In this document: positions 1 to 11,925 of the stretch, piece after piece
Numbering within the stretch: the stretch's first letter is position 1
Layout: the number at the start of each line of letters is the position of its first letter
DNA from: Marisa cornuarietis
Lineage: Eukaryota; Mollusca; Gastropoda; Architaenioglossa; Ampullariidae
NCBI GenBank assembly: GCA_004794655.1
Contig: SMMW01000001.1
Location: 7,984,501-8,048,500, forward strand
Direction: 5' to 3'
Length of the DNA stretch: 64,000 nt
Notes under the pieces: generated by a model
The model's database searches: none
What the model was told of the DNA's origin: nothing
What the model saw: the letters and a program-made list of their open reading frames with translations, nothing else
Made by a program: the position numbers and the translations under genes

Positions 1-36
1 TGCGAAAGAACAGCAGGTTATAAGAGGAAGCACACA

Positions 37-119
37 AAAGTCAAAGAAAGGCGAAAAAGAAAAAAGACAGGAGGAGAAAAAAGAGAGAGTGTGCGAGAGA
101 AAGAGAGGAAAGATGGAGG
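37..119. repeat. Purine-rich (A/G) low-complexity tract
   Basis: The plus strand is almost purely A and G here, with runs of GAAAAA and GAGA. It is simple low-complexity DNA and no gene is visible in it. Confidence 0.7.
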
Positions 120-630
120 CAAACGAAGCGGGATGGAGGACCTCAAGTAATTTTAAGTTTTCTGAAAACAAGGCATTCTTTGAATAGCAAAGATGCATTG
201 ATTACTTAACCACACACTACTTCCTTTCCCACCTTTAACGCGAAACTTTTCAAACACGGAAACTGTACCACTGCCCTCCCTTTGCCTCCCTGCTTCCCTC
301 CCCTTCTGTTCTTCTGTCGCTCCTCTTCCTCTTCGCCTGTGCGCGCTCAGCTGCGGGTATAAATGGTGGAAACAAATTTTTTTTCACAATTCAAAATGCG
401 CGCTGAGAGTCACAAGAAAAGGCGGTAAAAATGTTAATGCCTGTATTGTGTTTTTAATGGGTACAGTATGTGACCCGAAGCGACTCAAACCAAACTCTCG
501 CACTGTGACAATGACTATGAGTGAGAGGAATATTCTGGTGGGTTGAGGGGAATCCATTGTAATTGACCAAAAGTAGCAGGCTTCAAGAGATAAATGAGCC
601 CTAATAGGACTTTCTGTTGCCTGTCAGGCC
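120..630. other. Unassigned AT-rich to mixed sequence with a TATA-like site
   Basis: No supported gene. A C/T-rich stretch (about 270-340) precedes GCGC and a TATAAAT at 358-364, an arrangement that could serve as a core promoter. No credible coding region follows, so this is only a possibility. Confidence 0.4.
358..364 (+). promoter_or_regulatory. TATA-box-like motif
   Basis: TATAAAT follows a GC-rich GCGCGCTCAGCTGCGGG segment and a pyrimidine-rich tract. The match to a core promoter is visible, but no transcript or ORF downstream supports it. A chance match is quite possible. Confidence 0.15.
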
Positions 631-705
631 ACAATGTCACAATGTCACAGTGTCAAAATGTCACAATGTCACAGTGTCAAAATGTCATAATGTCACAGTC
701 ATGTC
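631..705 (+). repeat. Minisatellite built on an 8-bp unit
   Basis: About nine tandem copies of an 8-mer (ACAATGTC and the variants ACAGTGTC, AAAATGTC, ATAATGTC). The variants recur in a fixed order, giving a higher-order 24-bp period. The short ORF over it simply reads the repeat (HNVTVSKC-like) and is not a gene. Confidence 0.85.
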
Positions 706-879
706 GTTTTCTTACAGCGACAAACGTCTACGTCATAAGTGGTGGAGTAGATCAGCTATGAGTTTGCTGCATTCGCAAGTTAGTGAAAGAACAAAATATT
801 GGAAGGGAGGAAGAGGTCAGGAAGAAAGATTTACACAGCCAGTCCGTGAACACATTATTAGTGTTTGTGAGCACAGATA

Positions 880-938
880 AATTTTTGTCTTGGACTGCCT
901 TGGACGGACATAAAGTTTGATTTGATTTAATTTGATAT
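880..938 (+). mobile_element. Possible retroposon 3' tail, (TTTGA)n-like
   Basis: The segment GGACATAAAG is followed by TTTGATTTGATTTAATTTGAT. Short imperfect pentamer tails after an ATAAAG-type sequence are common at the 3' ends of non-LTR retrotransposons. No RT sequence is attached, so this would be a tail only. A chance simple repeat is the alternative. Confidence 0.3.
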
Positions 939-1872
939 CTAACAACTCAGTTATTGCTTGTCATGATGCAGCCAGTCCATGAACACACTATTATGTACAA
1001 CAGATCACTGACTGGCTATCATGCCACAGACGTTAGGTCACTATTGACTTACGGAAACAGTTTTGGTTTCCTCCAATTTGTCAGAAGTCCTCCCACTCGC
1101 CTACACTGTGACTGGCCTGCAGTATTTATTCTCCTGCCATCTTGGCCACACGTCGATGTCATTGCACGTGCTTCCCGACCTCCCCTGAACTGTTTCTCTG
1201 ACCCTGTTTCGTTCTGGTGTTTACATCGCTCTCCATTTTCTTTCTTCCTCACACAAACACACTCACCGTGAAGGAGTGGGCCAGGAGGGAAGGAAGGGAC
1301 GGGAGGAGATGAGAAATGGGAAGAAAGAACCTCCCTGTGACATAACTCCAAAAGGAGCTGAAAGCTAAAACACATTAGCAGTAGAGGAAACGGTGTCACC
1401 AGTTCTTTAAAAAAAAAAAGAAAAAAAGAAGAAAAAAACGCAGAAAGTGTTCTGTTCTGCACCTGCCACAGCGAGCCCCCTACCCCACCCAACCCCAAGT
1501 CTACTCCCTCCATCGGGTATCTCTGATCTTGCAGAATGGAATTAAATACTCAACAACAGCTTCCGCATTTCTTTAAATTTTTTTTTTTGGAAGCTTCTGT
1601 TGAATTTCCCGTTATAAACTATCAATAGTTGCACTATCGTATGGTGATTAAGATGAGTAGGATGTAGCTACTGTCTTTAAAATGCAGTCCTATTCTGTTG
1701 TAAGTTTACTAGCCTTTATGTATGACGGTGTCCTATGTTGAATTGGTGGAAGAACTATTCTGAACGACCAAATGTCTATTTCACTGAAAGCAATTCAATG
1801 AAGTAAGAAAAACAGCAAATATTGAAAAACAAGAATGGAACCTCATCGCCACTTCCAAAACAAGTAAATAAG
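939..1872. other. Unassigned sequence
   Basis: Mixed composition with an A-rich run (about 1408-1438) and short T runs. The ORFs crossing it show no recognisable domain. Nothing is supported as a gene. Confidence 0.5.
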
Positions 1873-1983
<111 letters not shown>

Positions 1984-1985
1984 TC

Positions 1986-2038
1986 TTTTATTCAGCACCA
2001 ACCGTCATCGTCATCCTTTGTTCAGCACAAACCACCAT
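1986..2038 (+). repeat. Degenerate duplication after the CAG tract
   Basis: Two related 17-mers, TTTATTCAGCACCAACC and TTTGTTCAGCACAAACC, are separated by a TCA/TCG-rich spacer. In the frame of the His/Gln tract they read FIQHQP and FVQHKP. The duplication probably arose by the same slippage-prone process. Confidence 0.5.
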
Positions 2039-2046
2039 ATCATTAA

Positions 2047-2534
2047 TTTACCACAAACTGTGAACTAACGAGTAGAGCTGCTTACGAAATAACGTGTATA
2101 GCCAACATTGCTTAGTATTGTTGTGACATTGCTATGTGCTGTATTTCTTGGCTGCTTTGTGCGATCTTAGGAGAGTAGGGATAGGACGGTGATGATTGTT
2201 TTGTTTGCTGTTATCGTGTTGCTGGCAGTAATTAACGTCCAATTGAAAATGCCGGCAGCCTAAGAGACAGGCCATCTTGTATTGACAGCAAAGAATGCCT
2301 TACAAAAAAAGGAGATACTGATGAATGAACACAGAAGACAGAATGTATACGCAGAGAAGTTTTATTTTGGAACAAAAAAAAAGTGGAGAGAGGATTAGGA
2401 ACAGTCGAGGTTACCAATTCCCTAAATAAGGCAACATTCTCTTCCTGAATTAAACTGGATTCGTAGGAATGCATGCATTATGCAGCGAACGAAGATTGCT
2501 TGTGATTAGCAAGGTGATTGTAATGAAATTTTAA
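2047..2534. other. Unassigned AT-rich sequence
   Basis: No repeats beyond short A runs and no recognisable coding sequence on either strand. Confidence 0.5.
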
Positions 2535-2537
2535 CAG

Positions 2538-2688
2538 GTGGACGCAAGACAGAACAAGCAGCTGCACTTAGTCGGAGGGGGGCAGCACGGCTGCCAAAGT
2601 CAGCCATTTGACATCTTCGATCACTCAAGCCAATCGATCCAAATCGGGAGAATCCAGTCCAATCGTCGAGGTGGACAGACACGGCGGC
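2538..2688 (+). CDS. Candidate internal exon, function unknown
   Basis: A 175-codon open frame on the plus strand begins right after TTTTAACAG, which resembles a splice acceptor. Inside it, GGCAAGTAAG at about 2685-2694 looks like a good donor, giving a 151-bp exon. A second possible donor lies near 2719 (GGAGGTGAGG). Only this frame stays open, and the segment is GC-richer than its flanks. The predicted peptide is Gln/Gly/Ser-rich and matches no family I recognise. No neighbouring exon can be paired with it, so a chance open frame is a serious alternative. Confidence 0.15.
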
Positions 2689-5205
2689 AAGTAAGCAGGA
2701 CGCAACCCTTACCTCTCGGAGGTGAGGTAGAGATAGACACGACCCACGGCCTGGTCTACAAGAGTCATCACTGGTGGTCAGCCGAGAAAGTCATCGAGGG
2801 CAGCTGGTGTCCTCACTCCCTTAGTAGCCGAAAAGGCTACGGGGAGAAACTAAAGGACACCCCCCACCTTCCCCCCACCACACACAGAGCTGTATTCATC
2901 TCCTTTCTCCTAGCTATTGATAAGCAAGAGTTCTTACGATCTTTTAATTTATTGAAAGAAAACGGAGACAAGCAGTCTGGTGTTCACGCGTGTGAGTCAA
3001 ACTCTTTTGATGAAGACAGCAATTGTCAATCTAGATGTTTCAAAACAGACATGTCTTTATCGTGAATATTTGGACAGTTTCAGGTGCTTTAATGAGAATA
3101 AGTTTATATAGGGCATCGTCAGCAAAAGGATACAGAAAAAGTCTCAAAGGTTGGCCACAAGCCCCATTCCATTATTTATTCTTAGGTATATTTCATGTCA
3201 TTCCAACAAGGCGTAGGTGCACTCGGATTGTTTGATATTAAATTGCTAGAAACCGATAGTAAATCCCTGCCAGCGTTTTACTGGCTGACGTTGTAGCTGA
3301 AGCGTTGCAAGGGCACGTGCTTTTATTTGTCCCTCATGTCACCGACCATCAGTAGCTTGCTAGTTGACATCAGCCATGAGACCTGCTTTGTCCTGGACAC
3401 TAGTCTACACAGAAAAGCCACAGAAGTGACTGCACAGGCAGTGAAATAGCGAGGTTACCGGACAACAAGAGAGTTGAAAGAGAGAATAAACGAAACGATT
3501 GAAACACAAGCTTTGTCATCCTTCTGGAACAATCAGCAGGAACTACAAGGTCACGGCTGCTGGATTTCGTGACGCGTTTTCTCCAGAACACGAGACTCCG
3601 CTCGGAGCAGCCTGGCAGCTGCTGATTCTGAAAACACACTAAAAATAACCTCTTATCACCTAAGTAATCATTTTACAAAGAAGCTCCTAGTATTCTCTCC
3701 TCAGTCGTGTACAGTTTCCTTCAAAGTGTCTTCTTGAGTGGTCCGGAAATATCGGCATCATTAAAAAAAAATTTCAAGCAGTGAAATGTTCTTTATGCTA
3801 CTCCACCGCTGTTTACACACTGTTGTACATAATAAACTACGAGCAGTGTCATTCGTGTCTGGTTATTTCAGTCACAAAAGCTCACATTTGCTTTTTCGTT
3901 TTGTCCTGTAGCAGAGTTCTTAATGGCTTGACAGAAGGATTAATTTAAAGAAAGGAGGCGGCATGTTTGAACCTTTGTAATTCAGTCCCGTTGCTGTGCA
4001 GTTTTTGCTGACAGGTGGAAGAAATAAAGTGGCGACGGAGCGTTGAAGCTCTCGAAAGAGAGAAATGATGAGCAGTAACCAACGAGACTCACTTTTTTCT
4101 CTTTGACCGTTATGACTAGTCCGATGCATGACAGACGCGCAAGGGACCGCCATTTCTTGCAGAGGAAACTTTTCCCACTCTACCTTTTTTGTGTGGAAAA
4201 CCCTCGCGTGCACAAAACACTCAAACCGTCTTGTGCGGTCTTGGGATGAAGCGAACCCAACAACAGTCTAGAGGCTGATGGGCTGTCATTCTTCGAGAAA
4301 CGAAACCTCTAGAGCTCATCACGTGACAAGGTCTGTTCCACATTCATCTTCAAAAAAGAAAGTAAGAGAGGGAGAGAAAGAAGAAGGGGGCTGAAATTGT
4401 CCAAACTTCTTCTAGACCGTCTTTCTACCTGCTAATACAGGTTATGGCTGGTCTCTTAAAAACACCCTCTTGTTATAAGAGATATATCACACAGGAACTT
4501 GTTATTGATCTATAACAGAGAGTTCTGGACCTTGTTATCAGAAACTTATCACAGGCAGTGCCGGAACTTCCTATGTTATAAAATTAGCATTGCTTAAACA
4601 GTTACGAAGTTGCTGTCATTTCATATCCGCGATACAATGAAGATGATTAGTGTGACCCCACTAGAACTAGTAAGTAAATAGAATAGCACACACATCACAC
4701 CCCAAGGACAGAATTAAAAACAGCAGAAAAGAAGCAAAAAAAAAAAAAAAAGGGAAATTAAACGATAACGAAAAAAGAAGAAAACAAAAATAAAAAATGG
4801 ACAAATTAGACAAAAGCTTAACATTACAGGGCTAAAGTTTAAGTACTGATTGAAAAAGTTGATAATTGTGTGTTGACATGAATCTTTGTGCTGGAAGACG
4901 CCCCTCAAGAGGACTGAGCAGCTCAGCTCTGCTTCATCACCTGAGTCCCTTCGCACGACTGGCTTCTTGTGAATGTCAATTCTTTTTGTAAACAACAGAC
5001 CGCTGTTCTTAAAAACACAGTAAAATGTTTGTGGGCTGATGACACGGAACACATTTCAGATTTCAAATATCAAAGTGCGAAATGATGTATTTTATTAATT
5101 CTGTAAAATTTAAAAGCTTTGTTCTTAAACGTTCTTGATGCAGACAACCATTCACAGCTTTTTCCTTGGTCCGGGGTTTGTTGTATACTCTCCAATCTTT
5201 TAAGT

Positions 5206-5206
<1 letters not shown>
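2689..5206. other. Unassigned sequence
   Basis: No gene supported. It holds an A-rich run (4736-4752) and, at about 4470-4580, a weak periodicity of CTTGTTAT/TTATAA-like words roughly every 35 bp. ORFs here are under 115 codons and show no domain. Confidence 0.5.
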
Positions 5207-5263
<57 letters not shown>

Positions 5264-5277
5264 GTGTGTGTGTGTGT
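5207..5277. repeat. Foldback microsatellite (CA)27(TG)8.5
   Basis: About 54 bp of CA switches directly to about 17 bp of TG. The two halves are complementary, so the junction can form a perfect cruciform or hairpin of at least 8 CA/TG repeats. All ORFs across it are repeat translations. Confidence 0.95.
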
Positions 5278-5985
5278 ACAATTTATTTGCATGCAACGTG
5301 TTTGCGTTTGCGTTTTCTCGGTATTGTATGCCAGCTATATTTGAATAATAAAATGATTTATTTATTTATGCCCTGAGTATTTTCTGTAATCTGTTAGAGA
5401 TTACGCTATATAGTTCATCAATTTCTTTTTTATTGAGTAAACATCATTGGTATCAGATCCTTTTTCTCCCGAATTCCTTCATCTGATAAAAGTAATAATA
5501 ACAATAATGAACTTGAGATACGTATCAATAATGGATATTATGTTTGCGCATTTTTCTGTCACTGGTTATTAAAGGAGCTGTTTTAAAATTGTTCTATAGA
5601 GACGTGTAATTGTAGTCCACGTGCTGATCGTTTATTATTATTATTATTTGTAATTTTTCACACAGTTTTGTGTCGATTCGTGGATACTTTGATGTTCTTG
5701 TGTGCACCTCTTGATTTTCCTTATCTGTCGTTGATATTTGTGATATGTTCACACGTGCTCAAGCATGACGATAAAAACATTACATTTACTGTACCCTTTT
5801 GCCTAAATCTGATGCATAATTCCTCTTATAAATTGTGTCTCTTGCTCGCCGTTGAATTAGTTTGAAATATTACAAATAATGCAAATCTACAGAAGCTGCA
5901 AGGACCAGCTAATGGCGACGACTTGAGTGAAAGTGAACAATGGGGAGTCAAGGACCTCCCTGTTTTTTATTTTTCCCTCAACCCC
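5278..5985. other. Unassigned AT-rich sequence
   Basis: Contains (TTA)n at about 5634-5649. A 65-codon hydrophobic ORF near 5668-5865 looks like AT-rich chance translation. No gene is supported. Confidence 0.5.
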
Positions 5986-6440
5986 CTCCCTTCCCATGCG
6001 GAAGAAGACTACGGGCAGGTCGGGGTGAAGGTCGGAGAAACGTTAGGTTGCGGAGAGGGGTCAGGAGGATAAGGGTAGGGAGGGCTTCTCGCGTGCCGTC
6101 TCTGGCAAGACTGGCAAGGGCACGTCCAAGCTCTCTGCGGTTTGCACATCAAACACGGCGGCAGCGATAGGGATGTCGGAGCCTCGATGCTATCAGAAAA
6201 AAGGTTCCAATCGTCGTCCTCAGATGTGGCTGACGAAGCGATAAGGACTTTTGCAAGGTAACAGCCCTCCCCCCCCCCCGCGCGTGACCCCCACGCTCCG
6301 CTCCCGCTTGCGAGCCACATCTCGTACTTTAACGACAACGCGACTTAAATGAGACGAGCAGCAAGAGGTCGCTGGTGTCGCATGGAGCCCGGATCTAGCT
6401 ATCGCCGAAAGAGCGGGCGACAACCTAGGCAGCCTGATAA
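5986..6440. other. GC- and CpG-richer patch
   Basis: CpG density rises compared with flanking AT-rich DNA (for example CGGCGGCAGCGATAG near 6157), with a C11-type run near 6269-6279. Several overlapping ORFs on both strands are open because of composition. It could be a CpG-island-like element, but no start site or exon can be assigned. Confidence 0.35.
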
Positions 6441-7695
6441 GTGGGAATGTAATATACGCCTCCATTATAGTAGCGAGATGGGAACCACTTGTACACAGTA
6501 ACTGTAGTCGACTAGTTTTCAACGCTACATTTAAATGTCTTCCGCTCCTATCGTATTAAGATTGCTGGTTAATGTACACTGACGGTAGGGGGTTGTCGAC
6601 ATTTAGTCTTCTGCAAAAATACGTAGGTAAAGGTGGTGTGCTAACAGCAGACACTAAAAGAAAAATTAGTTGTTGGCAGCGACAGCCACAAACTGTTGGA
6701 ATGCGACTGTGAGGAAAAGACTTCTAGGTTTCAAACGATTCACAGGAACAAAGCGAATCTGGGATGCTGGCTAGTCAACAAAAACAGACTCCAGTCGTTA
6801 GTTTTTTATAATTAATATTTTGTGGAAAGTTAACCCGAAGGTTGTTCAAGTTTTAATTCTGACATCAGTCAATGCGGCAACTTACAACACAAGCGTTACA
6901 TTCCTCGATACTTCTGATTTGCCAATATTTTGAAGGAGTTTTAAAGCAATTTCTTCCCGTTAGCAGTTCAAAACCATCGAATAGCTTCATGCACCGAAGT
7001 TCTGGATTCGACCAAGGAACAACATTTATGGATTTGACCTTTTGACACCAGGGAATGGCAAGCTCTTGTTTTCAAGGCGTGAGTCAAGAAGAACGGACAA
7101 CAAGACGCCTTGGCAACCATCCACCTGAACAGTGTTTTCACAAGAGTGATCGCCTCAGACCAGGTCTGTGTTATCAAAGGCGCATCCAGCGATAGCTCGC
7201 CGGTAGAAGCTGGTAGGTGTTGAGATAACTTCTTCAGCAGGCCTGGTGCTCGCCTCTGACGTCAAAAGAACAATAGCTACCCGACAGCCACCCGACAACC
7301 AGCTGATGGGATTTCCGTGTCAGCGGCATTGTGAAATGGTCCACATGGACAGACAGCAAAACATTGGCGGCTACCACCACTACAAACACTTCATTTAATA
7401 GAGTTATCCCTGAACAGAGACACCTTACTGCTTGCACGCCGGCATGTTAAAGTCCGACTAAAGGATGTATCAGCACTAACCACCTACACAAGCCGTACCA
7501 GTTTCAGGAATTTGTCTTTATTCATCCCAGATGATCCACCGGTAGAAAATAAAATGGCTGCAATTCCGTTGTCCACACAAGCGTTGCCTTCACGCAGTCG
7601 CGCACATCATTTTAAGCCGCACCACAGCGACGGAGTTATTGTCGCGTTCTGACCACTGCCCACCTGCAGTGACGTCAGAGAGTGATCAGCAGCAC

Positions 7696-7700
<5 letters not shown>
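6441..7700. other. Unassigned sequence
   Basis: No repeats of note and no recognisable coding sequence. ORFs are all short (under about 70 codons). Confidence 0.5.
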
Positions 7701-7731
<31 letters not shown>

Positions 7732-7751
7732 GCACGCACGCACGCACGCAC
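7701..7751 (+). repeat. Microsatellite (CA)n(CGCA)n
   Basis: Thirteen or so CA dinucleotides followed by about six CGCA tetramers. Confidence 0.95.
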
Positions 7752-7969
7752 TGACTTCTGTTACAAAAGTTCTTTAATTGAAAAAATGAACGTCAGCTAT
7801 GGTTGCAAATCCCACTTCAATGCATCAGAAACAAGGATGAGTCTAATTCTGGTGGGGTCAAGGAGAGACCAACAGATAAAACATGCAGTTTTCTTTCTGC
7901 CAGAGCCCAGTCATATCTAAGGCTGTGTAAACACGGACATGTTTGCTTCTGGTACAGACCGCACTCCGA

Positions 7970-7970
<1 letters not shown>

Positions 7971-8000
<30 letters not shown>
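7971..8000 (+). repeat. Microsatellite (CT)n(CA)n
   Basis: A short CT run passes directly into a CA run. The same CT-then-CA architecture recurs at 36.3 and 47.7 kb. Confidence 0.9.
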
Positions 8001-9998
8001 GCTAGCATCATGTCTTAGTACCTCCACCCCCAACGTCACGTGAACTTTTTCCGTCACTTTTTGCAGTGTTACAATATTTTATTGGCTCAGTAAATCTCGT
8101 GTCAGAATAAAATTTAAACACAATGTCTTCTTGTGTTGAAGAAAATAGCGACACAGAGGAACATTCATAGACATTTGCCTCTAATCCTTCGGTAATTCTA
8201 CTCTAAAGATCTACGTTGCTCAAGTAGCCCACTGCATGGCTGGGCATCCTTATCTTAACGGATGTTCTCAACTCCGGCAACCCCCCCCCCAACTTCACCC
8301 TCTCTCCCGCCCCTCACCTTCACAAGCGTCCGCTACGTCGTTCTTAACATCTTTCAAACCTTGTCTAAGCCTCAAGACACTTTGAGGGCAATTTTGTCAT
8401 GGTCACTAAAACTTCGTGGTATCTTTGGTCAAGAAAACCTTTTCTTTATGAAACTATGAAGGAAACAGTGAGGGAAGAAAGAAACAGATGCGGAAACAAA
8501 GTGAACAGCTGTGATTGTATAATACCATAGATGTAATATCACAATTGTAGTGTAATAACACAGTCGCAGAGTTGATGACTTGCAGGGTCACGTCAGTCGG
8601 CTTAGCACCTGACAGTCACCTGAACAAGGCTAGTAGGTAGTCAGTCGTGACCATCACAGGACGGAACAAACAATCAGAGAGTTTCCTATCAAACGGCAAT
8701 GTAATTCTCTGTGTTTTTAAGTCTGTGTGTCTGTGTGTAAATACGTGTATACTTTTGAGGTGTGGACCGTTAGGTAGAGACACAAAGATAATGGACAGAA
8801 GAGAGATAGGGCTGAGGGCGTGGAAGAAGCATCTCTTTGATGTTTCACAGCAAGGAGGAGATAAGGGAGTTACTGGCTAGTGCTGGTCCTGCGTGATGTT
8901 TGTCTCAAACAGTAGGAGAGAGTGACACGGGTGTTGCTGCATAACTGCACTTCGTTCAGCTAGTTGTTCCAGACCTTATCTTGTTCTACCCTGGCGATGA
9001 AACAAACAAACAATCAAACAAACAACAAACAAAAATGAATGGCTTTCTTGTCCTGGAACTCTCGTGCAAGCTTTTAAGAACTCTAGGACCGAGAAATCTG
9101 TAACGCAATATCCTTTATTACCCAGAAGCAATGCCCCCTTCAGGTTTGCTAGTTTGTTATATATATATATATCGCTTGCATTTCGGTGTGAGTGGTTCGC
9201 CGTCCAAAAAGGGTGCGAGGGAGAGGAAAGACTTTAACAACGACAAAAGTGAAATAAGTTCATACACACGCGCCCGTATACACCAATACGAACACATCTA
9301 GAGACAAAAAATACACAAATAGGAATAAATAAATGTAGATATACCTGAATAAATATAAAGACGTAGCTATAGATAAATGGGTGCATACTCAGACGGGCAG
9401 GCAAAGGGAAAAGTGATTGTGACTGTGAGGTATGAAGATGATAACTATAGAGATAAATCATCCAAGGAAAGAAATTTCAGCATGAGTTATCGCAAATTAG
9501 CTCCCTTGCATTTCTTGCCGAGGATGGGGAGGGGGGAAGGCAGATGCATCTTCTCCTTCAATTATGGTAAGCGTGGGCTTTAAAAAAAACCATGAAACCT
9601 CCCACTAGGGATAGGCCTCAAAAACGCCTGATGGATTCTGCGTGTCAGACTGTTGCGTAGTTGGGATGCTTCAACAGTTTGCTGACGTCGTTAGATCGCC
9701 AGTGAGGAAAATAAGTGTGCACGGTGTCTGGGGTCAGTCGCATCTGAAACCACAAATGCTAGAGCTAGAAGTGCCCCTGAGTAGCTTGATGCTGAAGCGG
9801 GGAGACGGACATCGTCACAGTGCAAACATGATACACGATGGCCGGCCTTGAATTACTGCAAAAATAACGATAGATCGCATACAAACATTCACTTTCTCCT
9901 CTTTCTCACAGCACTTCGGTCAGATAAACTGAACAGCGATCGCTCAGTATAAAGGATATGTCGAATAATATAATAAAGCTACAGATCAGACGGGTCGA
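8001..9998. other. Unassigned sequence with small microsatellites
   Basis: Holds a C10 run (about 8280-8290), an imperfect (AAAC)n tract (about 9001-9033) and an (AT)7 tract (about 9159-9172). No coding region is supported. Confidence 0.5.
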
Positions 9999-10228
9999 GA
10001 GAGAGAGAGAGAAAGCGAAGAGCGAGCGAGCTTTGGGAAAGAACAGTAACAGAAGAAGCGTGCATGATGATGATGATGACTTTACCTTGCATCTTTGGAT
10101 TTGTGATGTAGCCGTATGGCTCCTTTTCTGCCTGCTTTTTTTGCCCCTTTTTTACGCTGGATAAGGTCACGCACACTGGTTCCACACGCGCAGCAGCCAA
10201 GATGGCGATGTTGAGAAGAAAACTACAG

Positions 10229-10249
10229 GTGTGTGTGTGTGTGTGTGTG
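10229..10249 (+). repeat. Microsatellite (GT)10
   Basis: A pure GT run. A small (GA)n run lies upstream at about 9997-10012. Confidence 0.9.
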
Positions 10250-11165
10250 CGGGCGAAGGTGGAAGAAAGAAAAAGATAGACGGACAAAAGCAGACAGAAA
10301 TAAAGTCAGACAAAAAGGGAGGTGAAAGTAAAGTACACGTGCATCTATAACCTCACTCAGAGCTGGTCTCCACGTCAAGATCGGCCTCCGACGAAATGAA
10401 CCCTGGGACTTAAGTGGTCCCTAACGAACTGCAGTCTGACTAGTCCTGGACTGAAGTGGCTCAAGTTCCAACAGCAACCTCTTGAAGGCCAAACGGATTT
10501 AGATGCAAACGTCTGCCCTGATGAAACTACTATCTAGTCACAGCAACTGTGCTCCGTCAGTCCATCGAGGTGTGCCTTTGCCCAAGACTCGATGTAGCAG
10601 AGTGCATCAGACCTTCTTTACCAGAACTCATTTTACTGCCATGAAACCAGGCCGTGCTACACGAAGGGATTTTTTTTCTGTGAAAAACAGAGTTCTCTTT
10701 AATGTAACTATGGGTTACAACGCACACAAAAAGAAAGAAAGACGCCATTTTTATGCTGTTTTTCCAATCAACGGAGCTTACATTCACCTGCAAACTATGT
10801 CAGCGGTCGTGACACATGAGACTTTAACCTTGCAGCAACAACGGACATGCTGCAGGTCGGCGGGTTTCAGGAAGCAGGACCAGACGTTATAACAGACACC
10901 CACGTTCTGCAGTGGATGCGACCGACGTGAGAGCTGATAAGAGTTTAAGCTTTTCTTATGACATGGACAATCCAACCACAACATTATATTATTTATTAAG
11001 CTTTTGTTATAAATGTACAGGAGTGTAATATTTGAAGCGGAGCAGAAAAACCGCAAGGCTTTAACAGTGACCGAACCATAATAGTCAGAAATGTCACAAA
11101 TAGAAACAATGGGGATGTCAACCCGTTGTGCCGTCACATACCTCGCTTTTTGCGTGAAGTTTTAG
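10250..11165. other. Unassigned sequence
   Basis: A 129-codon plus-strand ORF (10503-10892) and antisense ORFs overlap here. None has a recognisable domain, so none is called as a gene. Confidence 0.45.
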
Positions 11166-11169
11166 TCTG

Positions 11170-11925
11170 TGGCACACGGGGCCTGCTTCATACACCAGAG
11201 AAAGAGGATTGCATTTTGACCGGCACCTGTCGTTGGGGGGAGCACATGGATAAACGCGGCAGCTGACAGGGCCGCCACTCTTGCCTATTGTGGGCGATAG
11301 TCAGCAGGTCCTGTACAGGACGACCAGTCCAGTCTTTGAAGATCCTAAGCCAGTTTTTCCTCTGGCCACCGCGGCATCGACTTACCTCAAAGGTGCCTTG
11401 AAGGATAGTCTTCGACAAGGTGTCGTGCCGGGTTACATGGCCAAAGAAGACCAGCTTACGTCGCTTGACTGTTGACAGTAGAGGTTCCTGGTGTCCTACC
11501 AGTGTGGCAATCTTGTTTCCTACAAAGTCGTTGGTTTTATGTTCTTTATATGAGATCCGGAGCAGCCTCCTCAGGCACCTGTTCTCGAATGCCTGGATTC
11601 TCCTTTCCGCTTCGGCGAGCAGAGTCCACGTGTCACATCCGTAAAGCAGGATCGGCACTACCAGTGATTTGTACAGCTTGTACTTGGTAGTGAACCTTAT
11701 CTTATGGCTATGCCAGATCCTATCTAGTCTAGCCATTGCTGCTGTTGCTGTTGCGATCCTGATGCGGATATCTCGAGTGGAGCTGCCGTCCTTGGAGAGG
11801 GTGGCTCCCAAGTATTTGAAGCTGCTTACCTCTTCGAGCTGTACCCCGTTCATATAGATCTCTGCTTTGCCGTTGCCATTGTTCCTAGCTTTTGCTCTTA
11901 TGTCTGTGTTCATCACCAAAGTATG
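11170..11925 (-). mobile_element. RTE-like LINE fragment: C-terminal end of reverse transcriptase ORF
   Basis: The minus strand carries a 243-codon open frame matching the C-terminal part of an endonuclease/reverse transcriptase polyprotein of RTE-type non-LTR retrotransposons. Visible landmarks are TLVMNTD at the start, SFKYLGATLSKDG, the LYKSLVVPILLYGCDTW block, a CLRRLLRISY segment with a TNDFV motif after it, KLVFFGHVTRHD, and a tail ending ..AHNRQEWR. These lie after the catalytic palm. The fingers and palm with the FADD-like motif, and the endonuclease domain, are absent. The element is therefore 5'-truncated near 11,925, as expected from incomplete target-primed reverse transcription. 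The frame is intact over this fragment, which suggests a fairly young insertion. It is non-functional. The 3' end is probably within 11,100-11,190. Confidence 0.9.

Noticed and set aside
2823..2839. GTAGCC-GAAAA-GGCTAC hairpin
   Set aside because: A 6-bp stem is expected by chance in 64 kb.
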